Origin: Stutzerimonas stutzeri
Lineage (GTDB): Bacteria > Pseudomonadota > Gammaproteobacteria > Pseudomonadales > Pseudomonadaceae
Assembly: GCF_024448895.1 (NCBI RefSeq)
Contig: NZ_JAMOIC010000009.1
Coordinates: 62,001 to 126,000 of the forward strand
Reading direction: 5' to 3'
DNA: 64,000 bases
The notes beneath the pieces are model-generated. The model saw only the letters and a list, made by a program, of their open reading frames with translations. It did no database searches and was not told the DNA's origin. A program made the translations under genes and the position numbers. Below, in pieces: positions 1-10,044 of this stretch (the first letter of the stretch is position 1; each line of letters begins with the position of its first letter).

Positions 1-508
1 TTATCTCTTGGCTCTGCTCGGACTGGCCGCGTTCTATGGCCTTGAACGACTGATCAAGAAACACCGCCGCGAGCTGCCTGAGCATCAGGAGTCGCACGCC
101 GGAGTGTTCTGGCTACATATCGCCGCCTTCGCCATCTACAACGGGCTCATCGGCTATCTACTGGTGCATGGCGAGAATAACGGTCTCAGCACCCTTGTGC
201 TGTACTGCATCGCCATGAGCCTGCATTTTCTGGTCAACGATTTCGCGCTTCAAAATGATCACAAGGACCTGTTCAGGCGTCGGGGGCGATGGTTGCTCGC
301 GATGACGCCTCTTGCTGGGTGGGCCTTGGGGCTTTTTATTGAAGTCTCCGAGCTTGCCGTCTCGGCACTGACCGCGTTTGTGGGGGGCTCGATCATCCTT
401 AACGTGCTGAAAGAGGAATTGCCGGAGGAACGGGACAGCCGTTTCAGCGCCTTTCTGCTTGGCGCTGTCGGGTACTCCCTGTTGCTCCTGGGTTTCCAGG
501 CTGGATAG
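1..508 (+). CDS. Integral membrane protein, 5'-truncated by the window edge
   Basis: The reading frame is open to the first base, so the true start lies upstream of the window. The visible ~168 residues contain five or so hydrophobic segments (roughly residues 33-54, 61-77, 95-113, 117-133 and 147-163) separated by short charged loops, one with several acidic and basic residues (NDHKDLFRRRGR). It ends at a TAG 143 bases before the convergent cus operon. I do not recognise the family with certainty. The layout of short loops and small-residue-rich helices would suit a transporter or a conserved membrane protein of unknown function. Confidence 0.6.
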   Translation, partial: YLLALLGLAAFYGLERLIKKHRRELPEHQESHAGVFWLHIAAFAIYNGLIGYLLVHGENNGLSTLVLYCIAMSLHFLVNDFALQNDHKDLFRRRGRWLLAMTPLAGWALGLFIEVSELAVSALTAFVGGSIILNVLKEELPEERDSRFSAFLLGAVGYSLLLLGFQAG

Positions 509-651
509 ATGCACCCAAGTTGATCGTTTCACTGCCTTGCTGACTGCTGGTACGGGAGTGCCGCAAACGGTGTCTTCGCTCTGTCAGGGGGGCGGCGCTC
601 AGGTGTTGGCGCCATGAATGCCCCTCACGCAGGCATCGCCGGCCAACTAGA

Positions 652-3600
652 TCAGCTGCCGCTACCCTCCGATTCCCCGCGTAATTTCCCTGCGCCAGCC
701 AGAGAGCGGCGCCGCATAAGTCGATACGCCGCCGGAATCACGAACAGCGATAACAATGGCGCGCTGAGCATGCCGCCCACCATCGGCGCGGCGATGCGGC
801 TCATCACTTCGCTGCCGGTGCCGCTGCCCCAAAAGATGGGAAGCAGGCCGGCGACAATCACGGCGACGGTCATCGCTTTGGGCCGCACCCGTTGAACCGC
901 ACCTTCACGTATAGCCGAGCACAATCCAGCCTCATCGGCCCGTCCGGCCTTCTGCTCATCGAACCATGCATTTTTCAGATAGAGCAGCATGATCACGCCG
1001 AACTCTGCGGCCACGCCCGCCAAAGCAATGAAGCCGACGCCGGTCGCGACCGAAAGGTTGAAGCCCATCAGGTAGAGGAACCACACGCCACCCGTAAGGG
1101 CGAACGGCAGCGTCAGCATGATCAGCAGCGCTTCATCGAAACGGCTGAACGTCAGGTACAGCAGCACGAAGATGATCAACAGCGTAGCGGGCACCACCAG
1201 TTTGAGTCGGGCGTTGGCGCGCTCCAGGTACTCGAACTGGCCGGAGTAGCTGAGGCTCATCCCCGGCAGCAAAGGAACGTTGGCGTTAACCTCGTCGCGC
1301 AGGTCGGCCACCACCGAGGCAATGTCGCGACCGCGCACGTCGATGTATACCCAGCCGGTGAGCCGTGCATTTTCGCTGCGCAACATCGGCGGACCGTCGC
1401 TGACCGCTACCCGCGCCACGCTACTTAATGTGATCTGGCTACCCAAAGGCGTGAGGATCGGCAAGTGCTCAAGCGCCTGCGGTGAATCTCGCCACTCCCG
1501 GGGATAACGCACGCTGATGGGATAGCGCGCGAGCCCTTCTACCGTCTCGCCAATGGTCTCCCCGCCGATGGCACTGGCCACGATGGATTGAACATCCGCA
1601 ATATTCAGCCCATAGCGAGCAGCATCCTGACGGTCGATGTCGATGTCGATGTAGCGTCCGCCGACCAGCCGCTCGGCCAGTGCCGAGCTGACGCCTGGCA
1701 CCGTCTTGGCGACCGCTTCGACCTGCTGGCTGACGCGGTCGATTTCCTCCAGATTGGCCCCGGCAATCTTTACCCCGATCGGGCTCTTGATGCCGGTCGC
1801 GAGCATGTCGATACGGTTGCGGATCGGCGGGATCCAGATATTGGTCAAGCCTGGCACTTGCACGGCGCGGTCTAGCTCGTCCACCAGCTTTTCGGGTGTC
1901 ATTCCAGCGCGCCACTGATCTCGCGGCTTGAACTGGATGGTGGTTTCAAACATTTCCAGCGGCGCCGGATCGGTGGCGGATTCGGCGCGACCAGCCTTGC
2001 CGAACACCCGGGCTACCTCCGGCACGCTGCGGATCATTCGATCCGTCTGCTGCAACAGCTGCGAGGCCTTTTGCGCCGAAAGCCCCGGCAGCGCTGACGG
2101 CATGTAGAGCAGATCGCCCTCGTCCATCGGCGGCAGGAACTCACCGCCGAGGCGCGACATAGGCCACAAGGTCGTGGCAAGGACCAGTAGCGCGACGGCG
2201 ATGGTGGCCTTTGGATGATCGAGCACCGCGTCCAGGGCAGGCCGATAGATGCGGATCAGCCCGCGGTTGAGGGGATTGCGCGATTCGTCTGGCAGTTTTC
2301 CACGAATCCAGTAACCCATGAGTACTGGGACCAGCGTGACGGAGAGCCCTGCCGCAGCAGCCATGGCATAGGTCTTGGTGAATGCCAGCGGGCCGAACAG
2401 CCTCCCCTCCTGCGCTTCGAGCGTAAACACCGGAATGAACGACAGTGTGATGATCAACAGGCAGAAGAACAGCGCAGGACCGACTTCCTGCGCGGCTGTG
2501 GTCATCACTCGCCAATGTTCGTCGCCGTCGAGAACCTTCCCCGGATTCGCATGGCGCCAGGCTTCAGCCTTCTTGTGGGCGTTCTCGATCATTACCACGG
2601 CGGCGTCGACCATCGCGCCAATCGCAATTGCAATGCCGCCCAGGGACATGATGTTGGCGTTGATGCCCTGGTAGCGCATCACGGCGAACGCGATCAGTAC
2701 CCCGATCGGCAGGGAAACGATCGCCACCAACGACGAGCGCAAATGCCAGAGGAACAGCCCGCACACCAGTGCAACGACGATGAATTCTTCCAGAAGCTTG
2801 AAGCTGAGGTTCTCTACTGCGCGGTCAATGAGCTGGCTGCGATCGTAGGTGGTGAGGATCTCGACGCCCTTTGGCAGGCTCTTGCGCAACGAATCGAGCT
2901 TGGCGTGGATGGCTGTGAGGGTTTCGCGGGCATTCTTTCCACTGCGCAGGATCACCACACCGCCAACGGTCTCACCCTCCCCGTCGAGTTCGGCTATGCC
3001 CCGTCGCATTTCCGGGCCAAGCTGGATATGCGCCACCTCCCCCAGCGTCACCGGAACGCCGGCAGCACTGAGCTGCAAGGGAATGTTGCGAAAGTCATCC
3101 AGGGTCTTCAGATAGCCAGAGGCACGCACCATGTATTCGGTTTCCGCCAGTTCCAACACCGCGCCGCCGGTTTCCTGATTGGCTCGGCCGATGGCTTCGT
3201 TGACCTGCGCCTGAGTGATACCAAGGCTGGCCATTTTCAGCGGATCGAGCACCACCTGATATTGCTTGACCATTCCGCCGATGGTCGCAACCTCGGCCAC
3301 GTTGGGCAGCGTGATTAGTTCGTACTTGAGAAACCAGTCCTGCAGGCTACGCAGCTGCGCCAGGTCGTGATTGCCGCTGCGATCGACCAGCGCGTATTGG
3401 TAGATCCAGCCGACGCCGGTGGCATCCGGGCCGAGCGACGGCTTGGCACTGGTCGGCAGGCGACTCTGCACCTGGCTGAGGTACTCCAGCACCCGCGAGC
3501 GTGCCCAGTACAGGTCCGTGCCGTCTTCGAACAGCACATAGACATAGCTGTCACCGAAGAATGAATAACCGCGAACCGTCTTCGCACCCGGTACCGAAAG

Positions 3601-3819
3601 CATGGTGGTGGTTAGCGGATAGGTGACCTGATTTTCAACAATCTGCGGCGCCTGGCCTGGATAAGGCGTGCGAATGATCACTTGCACATCGGACAGGTCC
3701 GGCAGCGCATCAATCGGCGTGGTGATCACTGACCAGATGCCGACTGCGGTGATCAGCAGGGTCGCCAGCAACACCAGAAAACGGTTAACCACGGACCAGC
3801 GTATCAGCGCGGCAATCAT
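652..3819 (-). CDS. cusA: Copper/silver efflux RND transporter CusA
   Basis: Inner-membrane proton-driven pump of a tripartite CusCBA system that exports Cu(I)/Ag(I) from periplasm or cytoplasm. At 1055 residues it has the full heavy-metal RND length. The three methionines that bind metal in E. coli CusA are present at identical positions by my count: Met573 (LLYMPS), Met623 (LEMFET) and Met672 (IDMLATG). These favour Cu/Ag over the zinc/cobalt CzcA branch. Transmembrane blocks lie at about 10-30, 340-500, 535-555 and 870-1030. The start ATG overlaps the cusB stop by four bases (ATGA), so the genes are translationally coupled. Function is known from the family; substrate is inferred from the Met triad. 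Confidence 0.93.
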   Translation of the reverse strand: MIAALIRWSVVNRFLVLLATLLITAVGIWSVITTPIDALPDLSDVQVIIRTPYPGQAPQIVENQVTYPLTTTMLSVPGAKTVRGYSFFGDSYVYVLFEDGTDLYWARSRVLEYLSQVQSRLPTSAKPSLGPDATGVGWIYQYALVDRSGNHDLAQLRSLQDWFLKYELITLPNVAEVATIGGMVKQYQVVLDPLKMASLGITQAQVNEAIGRANQETGGAVLELAETEYMVRASGYLKTLDDFRNIPLQLSAAGVPVTLGEVAHIQLGPEMRRGIAELDGEGETVGGVVILRSGKNARETLTAIHAKLDSLRKSLPKGVEILTTYDRSQLIDRAVENLSFKLLEEFIVVALVCGLFLWHLRSSLVAIVSLPIGVLIAFAVMRYQGINANIMSLGGIAIAIGAMVDAAVVMIENAHKKAEAWRHANPGKVLDGDEHWRVMTTAAQEVGPALFFCLLIITLSFIPVFTLEAQEGRLFGPLAFTKTYAMAAAAGLSVTLVPVLMGYWIRGKLPDESRNPLNRGLIRIYRPALDAVLDHPKATIAVALLVLATTLWPMSRLGGEFLPPMDEGDLLYMPSALPGLSAQKASQLLQQTDRMIRSVPEVARVFGKAGRAESATDPAPLEMFETTIQFKPRDQWRAGMTPEKLVDELDRAVQVPGLTNIWIPPIRNRIDMLATGIKSPIGVKIAGANLEEIDRVSQQVEAVAKTVPGVSSALAERLVGGRYIDIDIDRQDAARYGLNIADVQSIVASAIGGETIGETVEGLARYPISVRYPREWRDSPQALEHLPILTPLGSQITLSSVARVAVSDGPPMLRSENARLTGWVYIDVRGRDIASVVADLRDEVNANVPLLPGMSLSYSGQFEYLERANARLKLVVPATLLIIFVLLYLTFSRFDEALLIMLTLPFALTGGVWFLYLMGFNLSVATGVGFIALAGVAAEFGVIMLLYLKNAWFDEQKAGRADEAGLCSAIREGAVQRVRPKAMTVAVIVAGLLPIFWGSGTGSEVMSRIAAPMVGGMLSAPLLSLFVIPAAYRLMRRRSLAGAGKLRGESEGSGS

Positions 3820-5306
3820 GGCTGGTGCTCCTGCTTGCTGAGCTGTTCGATGACCAGACCGTTGTCGGTCTCGCGTACTGCGAACCTCACCCGGTCGCCT
3901 TCAGTAATACCGTGCAGCAGATGTGCGTTTTCCAAATCGAAACGCATCGTCATGCCTGGCATTCCCAGGGTATGAAATGGACCATGGGCGATCTTCACCC
4001 GCTGCTCATCAAGTTCGACGATACGACCTTCCGACTCATGCAGTGCCCGAGCCATGCTGGCTTGATCCGGGTTCTGGAGTTCCTCCGTGACGGCGGCGGT
4101 AATGCCGCGCAAGCTGGCTTCTGAATCGATCAGAAACTGACCGGACGCAACTACCTGTTGACCTTCTTCCAAGCCTTGAAGGATGGCTGTCTGACGGCCA
4201 CTGTCAGCGCCAAGCCGGACTTCGACCGGCCGGTAACGACCACCTGTGTCCGCAACCATCACCAAGGCACGTTTGCCGGTGCGGATTACGGCTTCGCTTG
4301 GAACCAGCAGCACCGGCTCTGCAGCCGCATCCGCTACAGTTACCCGCGCCGTCAACCCGGGACGAAGCTGGCCGTCCGGATTAGGCAATTCAACCCGAAC
4401 ACGCAGGGTGCGACTGGCGGCGGTTGCTTCAGGAAGTATCGCCGTTACGCGGCCGCTAACCGTTTCGCCTGGCAGTGCCGGGAGCTGTGCGGTGGCCTCC
4501 TGACCGACGTGTATCGCGCCGCCCTGTGCTTCAGGGACCGCGATTTCGAGCCAGACGCTGTCCAGCCCGTTGATCAACGCCAACGAAGCGCCAGATGCGA
4601 CGCTCATGCCCTCACGAATATCCAACGCCTGCAGAACACCACCGATGGGCGCTCTGATCGTCAGGTGCGTATGCACCCGTGCAGTGCGCTCCAGCTGGCG
4701 CACGATATCCGCCGGCATCCCAGCGAGGTGCAAACGTTGGCGTGCGCCTTTTAGTAAATGCGGATCGCCAATCCGGCGTAACGCCAGATATTCTTCCTGC
4801 GCTGCTGCCCACTCGGGTATCAGCAAATCCACCAGCGGCGCGCCCTTCTCCACAATATCGCCCGGGGCCAGTTGATAGACACGCTCGACGAACCCTGCCG
4901 CTCTGGCCTGCACCCGAGCCACATCGCGCTCGTTATAGCCGAGCACACCAACCGCCTCGACCTGTCTCGCGATCGAACCTCGACTCACCGTTGCCAGCCG
5001 CACGCCGAGGTTCTGCGTGACGGCCGGGTCGATGCTGATGCTTGCTGAACTGCCGCCCTCGTCGGCGTAGCGCGGAACCAGCTGCATATCCATAAAGGGC
5101 GATTTGCCGGGCTTGTCGAACTTGTGCTGCGGCACCATTGGGTCATACCAATAGAGTACTGTTCGCTCTGTCTGCGTTGGGCCCGGTTTAGCCGAGTCCG
5201 CTGGCAGCGCCGTTGAGTTTGTTTGCGCCAGCCAATAGCCACCGGCCAAACCCAAAACGGCAGCCACACCGGCCGCCGTGATTATCTTCACTGATGCTCG
5301 GCTCAT
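3816..5306 (-). CDS. cusB: Efflux periplasmic adaptor CusB with C-terminal CusF-like domain
   Basis: Membrane-fusion subunit linking CusA to the outer-membrane channel. An N-terminal hydrophobic anchor (about 8-27) is followed by the metal-binding segment YDPMVP...SPFMDM, whose Met57, Met72 and Met74 match the three copper-binding methionines of E. coli CusB. Lipoyl/hairpin and beta-barrel domains fill the centre. Residues from about 421 form an extra CusF-like metallochaperone domain with [16 protein letters not shown]. It keeps the His and two Met ligands of CusF but has Met where CusF has its Trp capping residue. At 496 residues it is longer than E. coli CusB because of this fusion. It overlaps both cusC and cusA by four bases. 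Confidence 0.92.
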   Translation of the reverse strand: MSRASVKIITAAGVAAVLGLAGGYWLAQTNSTALPADSAKPGPTQTERTVLYWYDPMVPQHKFDKPGKSPFMDMQLVPRYADEGGSSASISIDPAVTQNLGVRLATVSRGSIARQVEAVGVLGYNERDVARVQARAAGFVERVYQLAPGDIVEKGAPLVDLLIPEWAAAQEEYLALRRIGDPHLLKGARQRLHLAGMPADIVRQLERTARVHTHLTIRAPIGGVLQALDIREGMSVASGASLALINGLDSVWLEIAVPEAQGGAIHVGQEATAQLPALPGETVSGRVTAILPEATAASRTLRVRVELPNPDGQLRPGLTARVTVADAAAEPVLLVPSEAVIRTGKRALVMVADTGGRYRPVEVRLGADSGRQTAILQGLEEGQQVVASGQFLIDSEASLRGITAAVTEELQNPDQASMARALHESEGRIVELDEQRVKIAHGPFHTLGMPGMTMRFDLENAHLLHGITEGDRVRFAVRETDNGLVIEQLSKQEHQP

Positions 5307-6553
5307 TGGGCGTCTCCGTAGGCGAAATGCAACCGTGCAGCCGCGATGGCGTGCAGGCCTTCCAGGTCAATCTGTTTCAGGCGGGTTTCGATCAGCTCTC
5401 GACGCGCGTCGAGCACGGTATCCAACTCACTGGTCCCAGCCCTGTAGCCGGCCAGTGCGAGGTCCGCTCGCTCCTGAGCCAGCGGTAAAAAGGTCTCGAC
5501 CGTGCGTGTTAAGGCACGCTGAATCCTCTGCAACTCAGCCAGTTCGACGGAAAGCTGTTCGGCAAAGGCTCGCTGACTGGCTTCGCGCTCGGCTTCCAGC
5601 TGGTTGAGCTGCGCATGTCTGGCGGCGATGCGCGGGCTCTGCCGCGAGCGCTGAAAGATCGGCAGATCAAAACTGAAGGTGAGGTTGATCATGTCGCCGT
5701 ATTCACGGCCACGCTTGAGATAGTCGACCTCCCAACTCCAGTCCGGCTTCGTCTCGGCAGTCGCTTCGCCGATACGCGCCTGAGCCTCGCGCAGCTTCGG
5801 TGCGTAGGCAGCAATCTCGGGGTGTGCCTGCACACTGGAGAGCATGGCCTGCCCGTCCACCGACCAACCGGGCAGGTTGCCGCTCAGTGGTTGCTGCCCG
5901 GCTTCGCCAATCCATCGTGTCAGTGATGCCCGCGCCTGGCTGCGCAATTGGATCAGCTCGTCCTCACGCTCAGCCAGCAACGCCGCCTCTTGACGGGGAA
6001 TGACAACGTCAGCGACTTGTCCGCGACCACCAGCGATCTTCGCCTGCACCGTTTCAGCGAGCAGGCGGTTTTCGTCGTACAGCGTCCTGAGCAGATACTG
6101 CTTGCGCTCGACGGTGTGGGTCGCAATCCAGGCCTGCGCGGTCGCCTGCCGCACCTTCAGCGCTTCGATGTGGCGTTCGGCCTCCGCACGACTGATACCC
6201 GCCTGAGCCAGCTCGACACGCGCTTCACGCTTGTCGCGGTTTGGAACCTCTTGCATCAGGCCGATCATCTGCATGGTCATCCCGTCCTCCCCAGGACGCC
6301 AGGCGGCGTCTCCGTCGATGGGAAGGTTCTGCAGCCCCAACAGCAATTTCGGATCCGGCAGCTCACCGGCAGGCGTCGCGCTCTGCTTCGCAGCGATCAG
6401 TTTTGATGCTTCGGCCTGAAGCGAAGGTGATTGACGCTCAGCGAGCTGCAATGCGTTTTCGAAGGTCAGCGCAGCAGCCGATATGGGCACCAGCATGACG
6501 CAGCAGCACACCGCCGCGCCGAGCAGGCGGGTGCGAGGGTATCGGGATTTCAT
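5303..6553 (-). CDS. cusC: Outer-membrane efflux channel CusC (TolC family)
   Basis: A 416-residue TolC-family protein that should form the trimeric outer-membrane duct of the Cus pump. It begins with a signal peptide (RTRLLGAAVCCCVMLVPISAAA) containing a run of cysteines; whether it is lipidated is uncertain. Long amphipathic helices rich in Ala, Glu, Arg and Gln follow (about residues 30-240 and 260-410), as expected for the two OEP repeats. It is the first of three genes joined by 4-base overlaps, and lies 92 bases after the small CopL-like gene on the same strand. Confidence 0.9.
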   Translation of the reverse strand: MKSRYPRTRLLGAAVCCCVMLVPISAAALTFENALQLAERQSPSLQAEASKLIAAKQSATPAGELPDPKLLLGLQNLPIDGDAAWRPGEDGMTMQMIGLMQEVPNRDKREARVELAQAGISRAEAERHIEALKVRQATAQAWIATHTVERKQYLLRTLYDENRLLAETVQAKIAGGRGQVADVVIPRQEAALLAEREDELIQLRSQARASLTRWIGEAGQQPLSGNLPGWSVDGQAMLSSVQAHPEIAAYAPKLREAQARIGEATAETKPDWSWEVDYLKRGREYGDMINLTFSFDLPIFQRSRQSPRIAARHAQLNQLEAEREASQRAFAEQLSVELAELQRIQRALTRTVETFLPLAQERADLALAGYRAGTSELDTVLDARRELIETRLKQIDLEGLHAIAAARLHFAYGDAQ

Positions 6554-6645
6554 GATTACGATTCCTTTGGAGCGTACGTGCCAAAAGCACGTGTCTTGAG
6601 CCCATCACTTCACGAGGGTGAAAGGCTGCTCAGGTCAGCAAGGAA

Positions 6646-7014
6646 TCAGAAGCGTGGGGGGCGCCAGTGGCTGTCGCCCGTGGGCGTTGGCGTATGGTTG
6701 GACACGTAGGTGGCGAGATTCAGTTCAGGGCCGGAAACAGGCGGCTTGTTGAACTGGGGCAGTAGCAGGCTAGCAGTCTGGCATTGCTGCCCATCGGCGC
6801 AGAGCACGCCGTTATCGTCATGCACGTTCTGGGGTGGGTGGGGGCTCTCAACGCGCGAGTTGTCATGCACTTCATGCACGTCGGATGCGCCATGCGCCAT
6901 ACCCAACTCGCCCATCGCGCACTGCGCCGAAGCCAGCTGTAACGCTGCCATCCCGTTTATGGGAAGCATCAAGCTGATCAACAGAGCGAAAACAAGACGG
7001 AGGCGATGTTTCAT
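6646..7014 (-). CDS. Small periplasmic metal-resistance protein (CopL-like)
   Basis: A 122-residue protein with an N-terminal signal peptide (hydrophobic to about residue 23, ending GMA-A). A mature region rich in His, Cys, Met and Asp follows (CAMGELGMAHG, HEVHDN, CADGQQC) and ends with PTGDSHWRPPRF. Small exported proteins of this composition commonly head copper-efflux operons and are called CopL-like metal-binding or regulatory proteins. Its place directly upstream of cusC on the same strand supports a role in copper binding or control. The family assignment rests on composition and context, not on a strong motif. Confidence 0.7.
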   Translation of the reverse strand: MKHRLRLVFALLISLMLPINGMAALQLASAQCAMGELGMAHGASDVHEVHDNSRVESPHPPQNVHDDNGVLCADGQQCQTASLLLPQFNKPPVSGPELNLATYVSNHTPTPTGDSHWRPPRF

Positions 7015-7067
7015 AACGCGAGTTTATGCGCTGAGTCGGGCACGAATAATTGATCTGGATCGTTTTT

Positions 7068-8756
7068 TCAAAAGTCCGGACGCTCAGGTGTATCAGCCAG
7101 CAAGTGACTCAGGACCGAACGCATCTTCCCGGCCTTGACCGGCTTGTTCAATACCGGCACGCCGAGGCCCTGCAACTGGCGGCGGCACTGGTCGCTGCGG
7201 TCGGCCGTAACCATCACGACCGGGATCGGTTGTCCGAAATGGGCACACAGCGAGGTCGCCACCTCCCAACCCGTCACGCCCTGATCAAGATGGTAATCGG
7301 CGAGGATCACTTCGGGCGGGACGCCATCGAGCACCCTCAGCGCGGCCGCCTCATCCGTCGCTGTCACGACCTCGCAGCCCCACTGTTCGAGCAATGCAGC
7401 CATGCTGTGCAGAATGCTCAGCTCGTTATCCAACACCAGCAACCGCCGGCCTGGGAGCGGGTCGCCCAGCACGGGCACCATCAAAGGCGCCTCGGTTGGC
7501 GACGCTACAGGGTTATCCGCCAGCGGCACGTCGATGCTGAACACCGAACCACGGCCCGGTTGTGAACGCACCTGTACGCGGTAATCCAACATGGAGGCGA
7601 TGCGATCGACGATTGCCAGGCCCAATCCGACTCCCGCTCGCTCGGCTGCGCGTTTGACACCCAGCTGATTGAACTCGAGAAAGATCGACGTGATCTGATC
7701 CGCCTCGATGCCACGGCCGGTGTCCCACACCTCGATGCGCAGGCGGTCGCCACGCTTGCGTGCGCCCAACAGCACCCGCCCCTTGTCCGTGTATCGGCAA
7801 GCATTGCTGAGGAAGTTGCGCAGAATCCGCGTCAGCAGCCGGAAGTCAGTGCGTAGTGCGTATGCCGGAATGTAATGCTCGAAGCCGAGCCCCGCCGCGT
7901 CGGCCACTGATTGAAACTCGGAGACCAGCGGCAGCAGCACTTCATCGAGTCGGTACACATCGATGTCAGGCTTTATTGCCTGCTGATCCAGCTTGGAAAT
8001 ATCCAGCAGATCGGTAAGCAGGTCCTCGGCTCCTTCGAGCGCCTGATGAGCCCGTTCGACCAGGTTTCGCTCGCTGTCCGGGAGCCCCCGCTCACGTAGG
8101 GTGGAGATCAGCAACCGCGCCGCGTTCAGCGGCTGCAAAAGGTCATGGCTGGCCGCGGCCAGGTACTTGTCCTTGCTGTGATTGGCGGCCTCCGCGGCAT
8201 CGCGCGCCTTGCGCAATTCCAGCGTGCGTCCGGTCACCCGCTGCTCAAGCTGCTCGTTGAGCTGCAACAGACGCCGCTGGGCGAGCTTGCGCTCGGTGAT
8301 GTCAGCGACGAAGCCTTCAACCAAGCCTTCTTCGTCCGGTTTGAGGAGGAGGTTCATCATGACGTCGATGGCGCTGCCGTCCTTGCGACGCAGGCGGGTC
8401 TCGTAGCCGAACAGGCCCTGTTGGCTGCTCAGCGTATGGCGGATCTGCCGCAGCTCGTCCTCGCCCCCGATGAACAGATGATGCGAAAGATCGGTGAGTC
8501 GCCAAAGCGCCTCGGATGGATCCTCATAACCGAGCATCCGCGCCAGCGCAGGATTGGCTGCGCGGATACCTTCCTGCAGGCTGGCCTGAAAAATGCCGTG
8601 CACCGCGTGCTCGAACAGCCATTTATAGCGGTTGCGCTCGGCTTCCAGCTCTTCGAGACGCGCGACCAGTTCCGGGTAGTGACTCTTGCGGGCCGAGTAG
8701 GTCCCGAGGCCGAGCAGGCCGGCGAGTGCATCATTTTGCTCAGAGTGCTTCGGCAT
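7068..8756 (-). CDS. ercS: Hybrid sensor histidine kinase ErcS (PAS-HisKA-HATPase-REC)
   Basis: Cytoplasmic hybrid kinase of the ethanol-oxidation regulatory network described in P. aeruginosa. I place the start at the ATG at 8756 (MPKHSEQND), which overlaps the end of ercA by 17 bases; a longer frame runs to 8864 inside ercA. In order there are a coiled coil, a PAS domain (about 45-170), a dimerisation/phosphoacceptor segment with SHDLLQPLNAARLL, an ATPase domain with GVGLGLAI, and a C-terminal receiver with phosphoacceptor Asp in ADYHLDQG. No transmembrane segment is visible, so the signal is intracellular. It closes the pqq-ercA gene string. Confidence 0.88.
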   Translation of the reverse strand: MPKHSEQNDALAGLLGLGTYSARKSHYPELVARLEELEAERNRYKWLFEHAVHGIFQASLQEGIRAANPALARMLGYEDPSEALWRLTDLSHHLFIGGEDELRQIRHTLSSQQGLFGYETRLRRKDGSAIDVMMNLLLKPDEEGLVEGFVADITERKLAQRRLLQLNEQLEQRVTGRTLELRKARDAAEAANHSKDKYLAAASHDLLQPLNAARLLISTLRERGLPDSERNLVERAHQALEGAEDLLTDLLDISKLDQQAIKPDIDVYRLDEVLLPLVSEFQSVADAAGLGFEHYIPAYALRTDFRLLTRILRNFLSNACRYTDKGRVLLGARKRGDRLRIEVWDTGRGIEADQITSIFLEFNQLGVKRAAERAGVGLGLAIVDRIASMLDYRVQVRSQPGRGSVFSIDVPLADNPVASPTEAPLMVPVLGDPLPGRRLLVLDNELSILHSMAALLEQWGCEVVTATDEAAALRVLDGVPPEVILADYHLDQGVTGWEVATSLCAHFGQPIPVVMVTADRSDQCRRQLQGLGVPVLNKPVKAGKMRSVLSHLLADTPERPDF

Positions 8757-9903
8757 AAACCACTTCGACGTCGCGTTGGGTCGAGGAGCGGGGGTTGGTG
8801 AGGATGCAAGGGTCCTGCATCGCATGCTGGGACAGGAATGGAATGTCGGAAATATTGACTCCATGCAGGCTCAGTGTCTCGCTGAAACCAATGGCCTGCT
8901 TGAGGCTGATCAGATGCTGCATGAGCCGTTCGCGGATCTGTCGATGATTCAAACCACGACTGTCGATCCCGAGGGTTTCGGCGACGATCTTGAAGCGATC
9001 CGGCGCGGAGTCGTAGTTGAATGCCACAACGTGCTCGACCAGCACCGCATTGCATAGCCCGTGCGGGAGGTCCAGATATCCTCCGAGACTATGGGACATC
9101 GCGTGCACAGCACCCAGAATGGCGTTGGAAAAGGCTAGGCCGGCCTGCATGCTGCCGAGCATGATCTTCTCGCGAAGCTTGATATCCGACGGATCGGCAA
9201 TCATCTGCACCAGATGGCCATTGATCAGGCGCATGGCCTCAAGTGCATGAGGGTCTGTCAGCGGGCCGTTGCCGGTAGAGACGAAGGCTTCGATGGCATG
9301 CACCAGCGCGTCGATACCCGTACAGGCTGACAGGAACGGATCCATGCTGAGCGTGGTTTCCGGATCGATCAGCGAGACATCCGGTACGGCGCCTTTGCTG
9401 ACGATGGAAAACTTCATCCGCTCCTGCTGATTGGAGATGATCACGAACTGCGACACGTCGGCCGAGGTACCGGCGGTCGTCGGAATCAGAATCAACGGCG
9501 GGCTCGGCACCCTCAACGTATCGACGCCTTCGAACTCGATGATGTTGCGACCATGCGCAACCGCGATACCGATGCCCTTGGCGCAGTCCATCGGGCTGCC
9601 GCCGCCTACCGCGACGATGACGTTGCAGCCCTCGTTGCGGTAGACCTCTGCCCCGATCATCACTTCCTCGGCGCGAGGGTTGGCCGATACCTGGGTAAAC
9701 AGGTGGTAATCGATATCCTGACTGGTCAGGCTGGCTTGAATATCCGCGACCCAACCGGCAGCTACGACGCCCGGGTCGGACACCAGCAAAACTTTGCGGG
9801 CACCGAAATTTTTTGCGTAGTTTCCAGCACTGTGACGGCACCCCGCACCGAAGACGATCTCCGGCGAGACGAACTTGCGCTGCAGGCTAAGGTTTGGGCT
9901 CAT
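8740..9903 (-). CDS. ercA: Iron-containing alcohol dehydrogenase family protein ErcA
   Basis: A 387-residue group III (iron-type) alcohol dehydrogenase homologue. Visible family marks are the GGGSPMDCAKG nucleotide/metal region, TTAGTSADVS, the metal-ligand His segment HAIEAFVS and the HAMSHSLGG motif. In P. aeruginosa this gene is part of the ethanol-oxidation regulon, and its exact reaction is not settled. It follows pqqH after 141 bases and overlaps ercS by 17 bases, so it is probably co-expressed with the kinase. A regulatory rather than bulk catabolic role is possible. Confidence 0.9.
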   Translation of the reverse strand: MSPNLSLQRKFVSPEIVFGAGCRHSAGNYAKNFGARKVLLVSDPGVVAAGWVADIQASLTSQDIDYHLFTQVSANPRAEEVMIGAEVYRNEGCNVIVAVGGGSPMDCAKGIGIAVAHGRNIIEFEGVDTLRVPSPPLILIPTTAGTSADVSQFVIISNQQERMKFSIVSKGAVPDVSLIDPETTLSMDPFLSACTGIDALVHAIEAFVSTGNGPLTDPHALEAMRLINGHLVQMIADPSDIKLREKIMLGSMQAGLAFSNAILGAVHAMSHSLGGYLDLPHGLCNAVLVEHVVAFNYDSAPDRFKIVAETLGIDSRGLNHRQIRERLMQHLISLKQAIGFSETLSLHGVNISDIPFLSQHAMQDPCILTNPRSSTQRDVEVVYAEAL

Positions 9904-10044
9904 ACAACGGCCTATCGTTATTATTTGTTACCGGTGTGCAGCCTACTGCTTTCGGCGACCAAAGCAATTGGCAAAACGGCGCATCCACCCGTCCTCTTAT
10001 GCTCGTTGCCCCGTTTCTATGCAACGGGAAACGGCGCGCGATGG

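Noticed and set aside
614-895. 93-residue plus-strand frame
   Set aside because: Antisense to cusA for most of its length, with no ribosome site or family features.
2215-3318. 367-residue plus-strand frame antisense to cusA
   Set aside because: Composition rich in His, Gln and Arg is typical of a shadow frame in GC-rich DNA; cusA is clearly coding.
8757-8864. Longer N-terminus of ErcS starting at 8864
   Set aside because: Lies inside the ercA coding region and adds residues unlike the family; ATG 8756 gives the usual overlap.
9943-9955. CTACTGCTTTCGG upstream of ercA, resembling the alcohol box
   Set aside because: Needs an inserted base and has mismatches in both halves, and is in reversed orientation; not better than chance.
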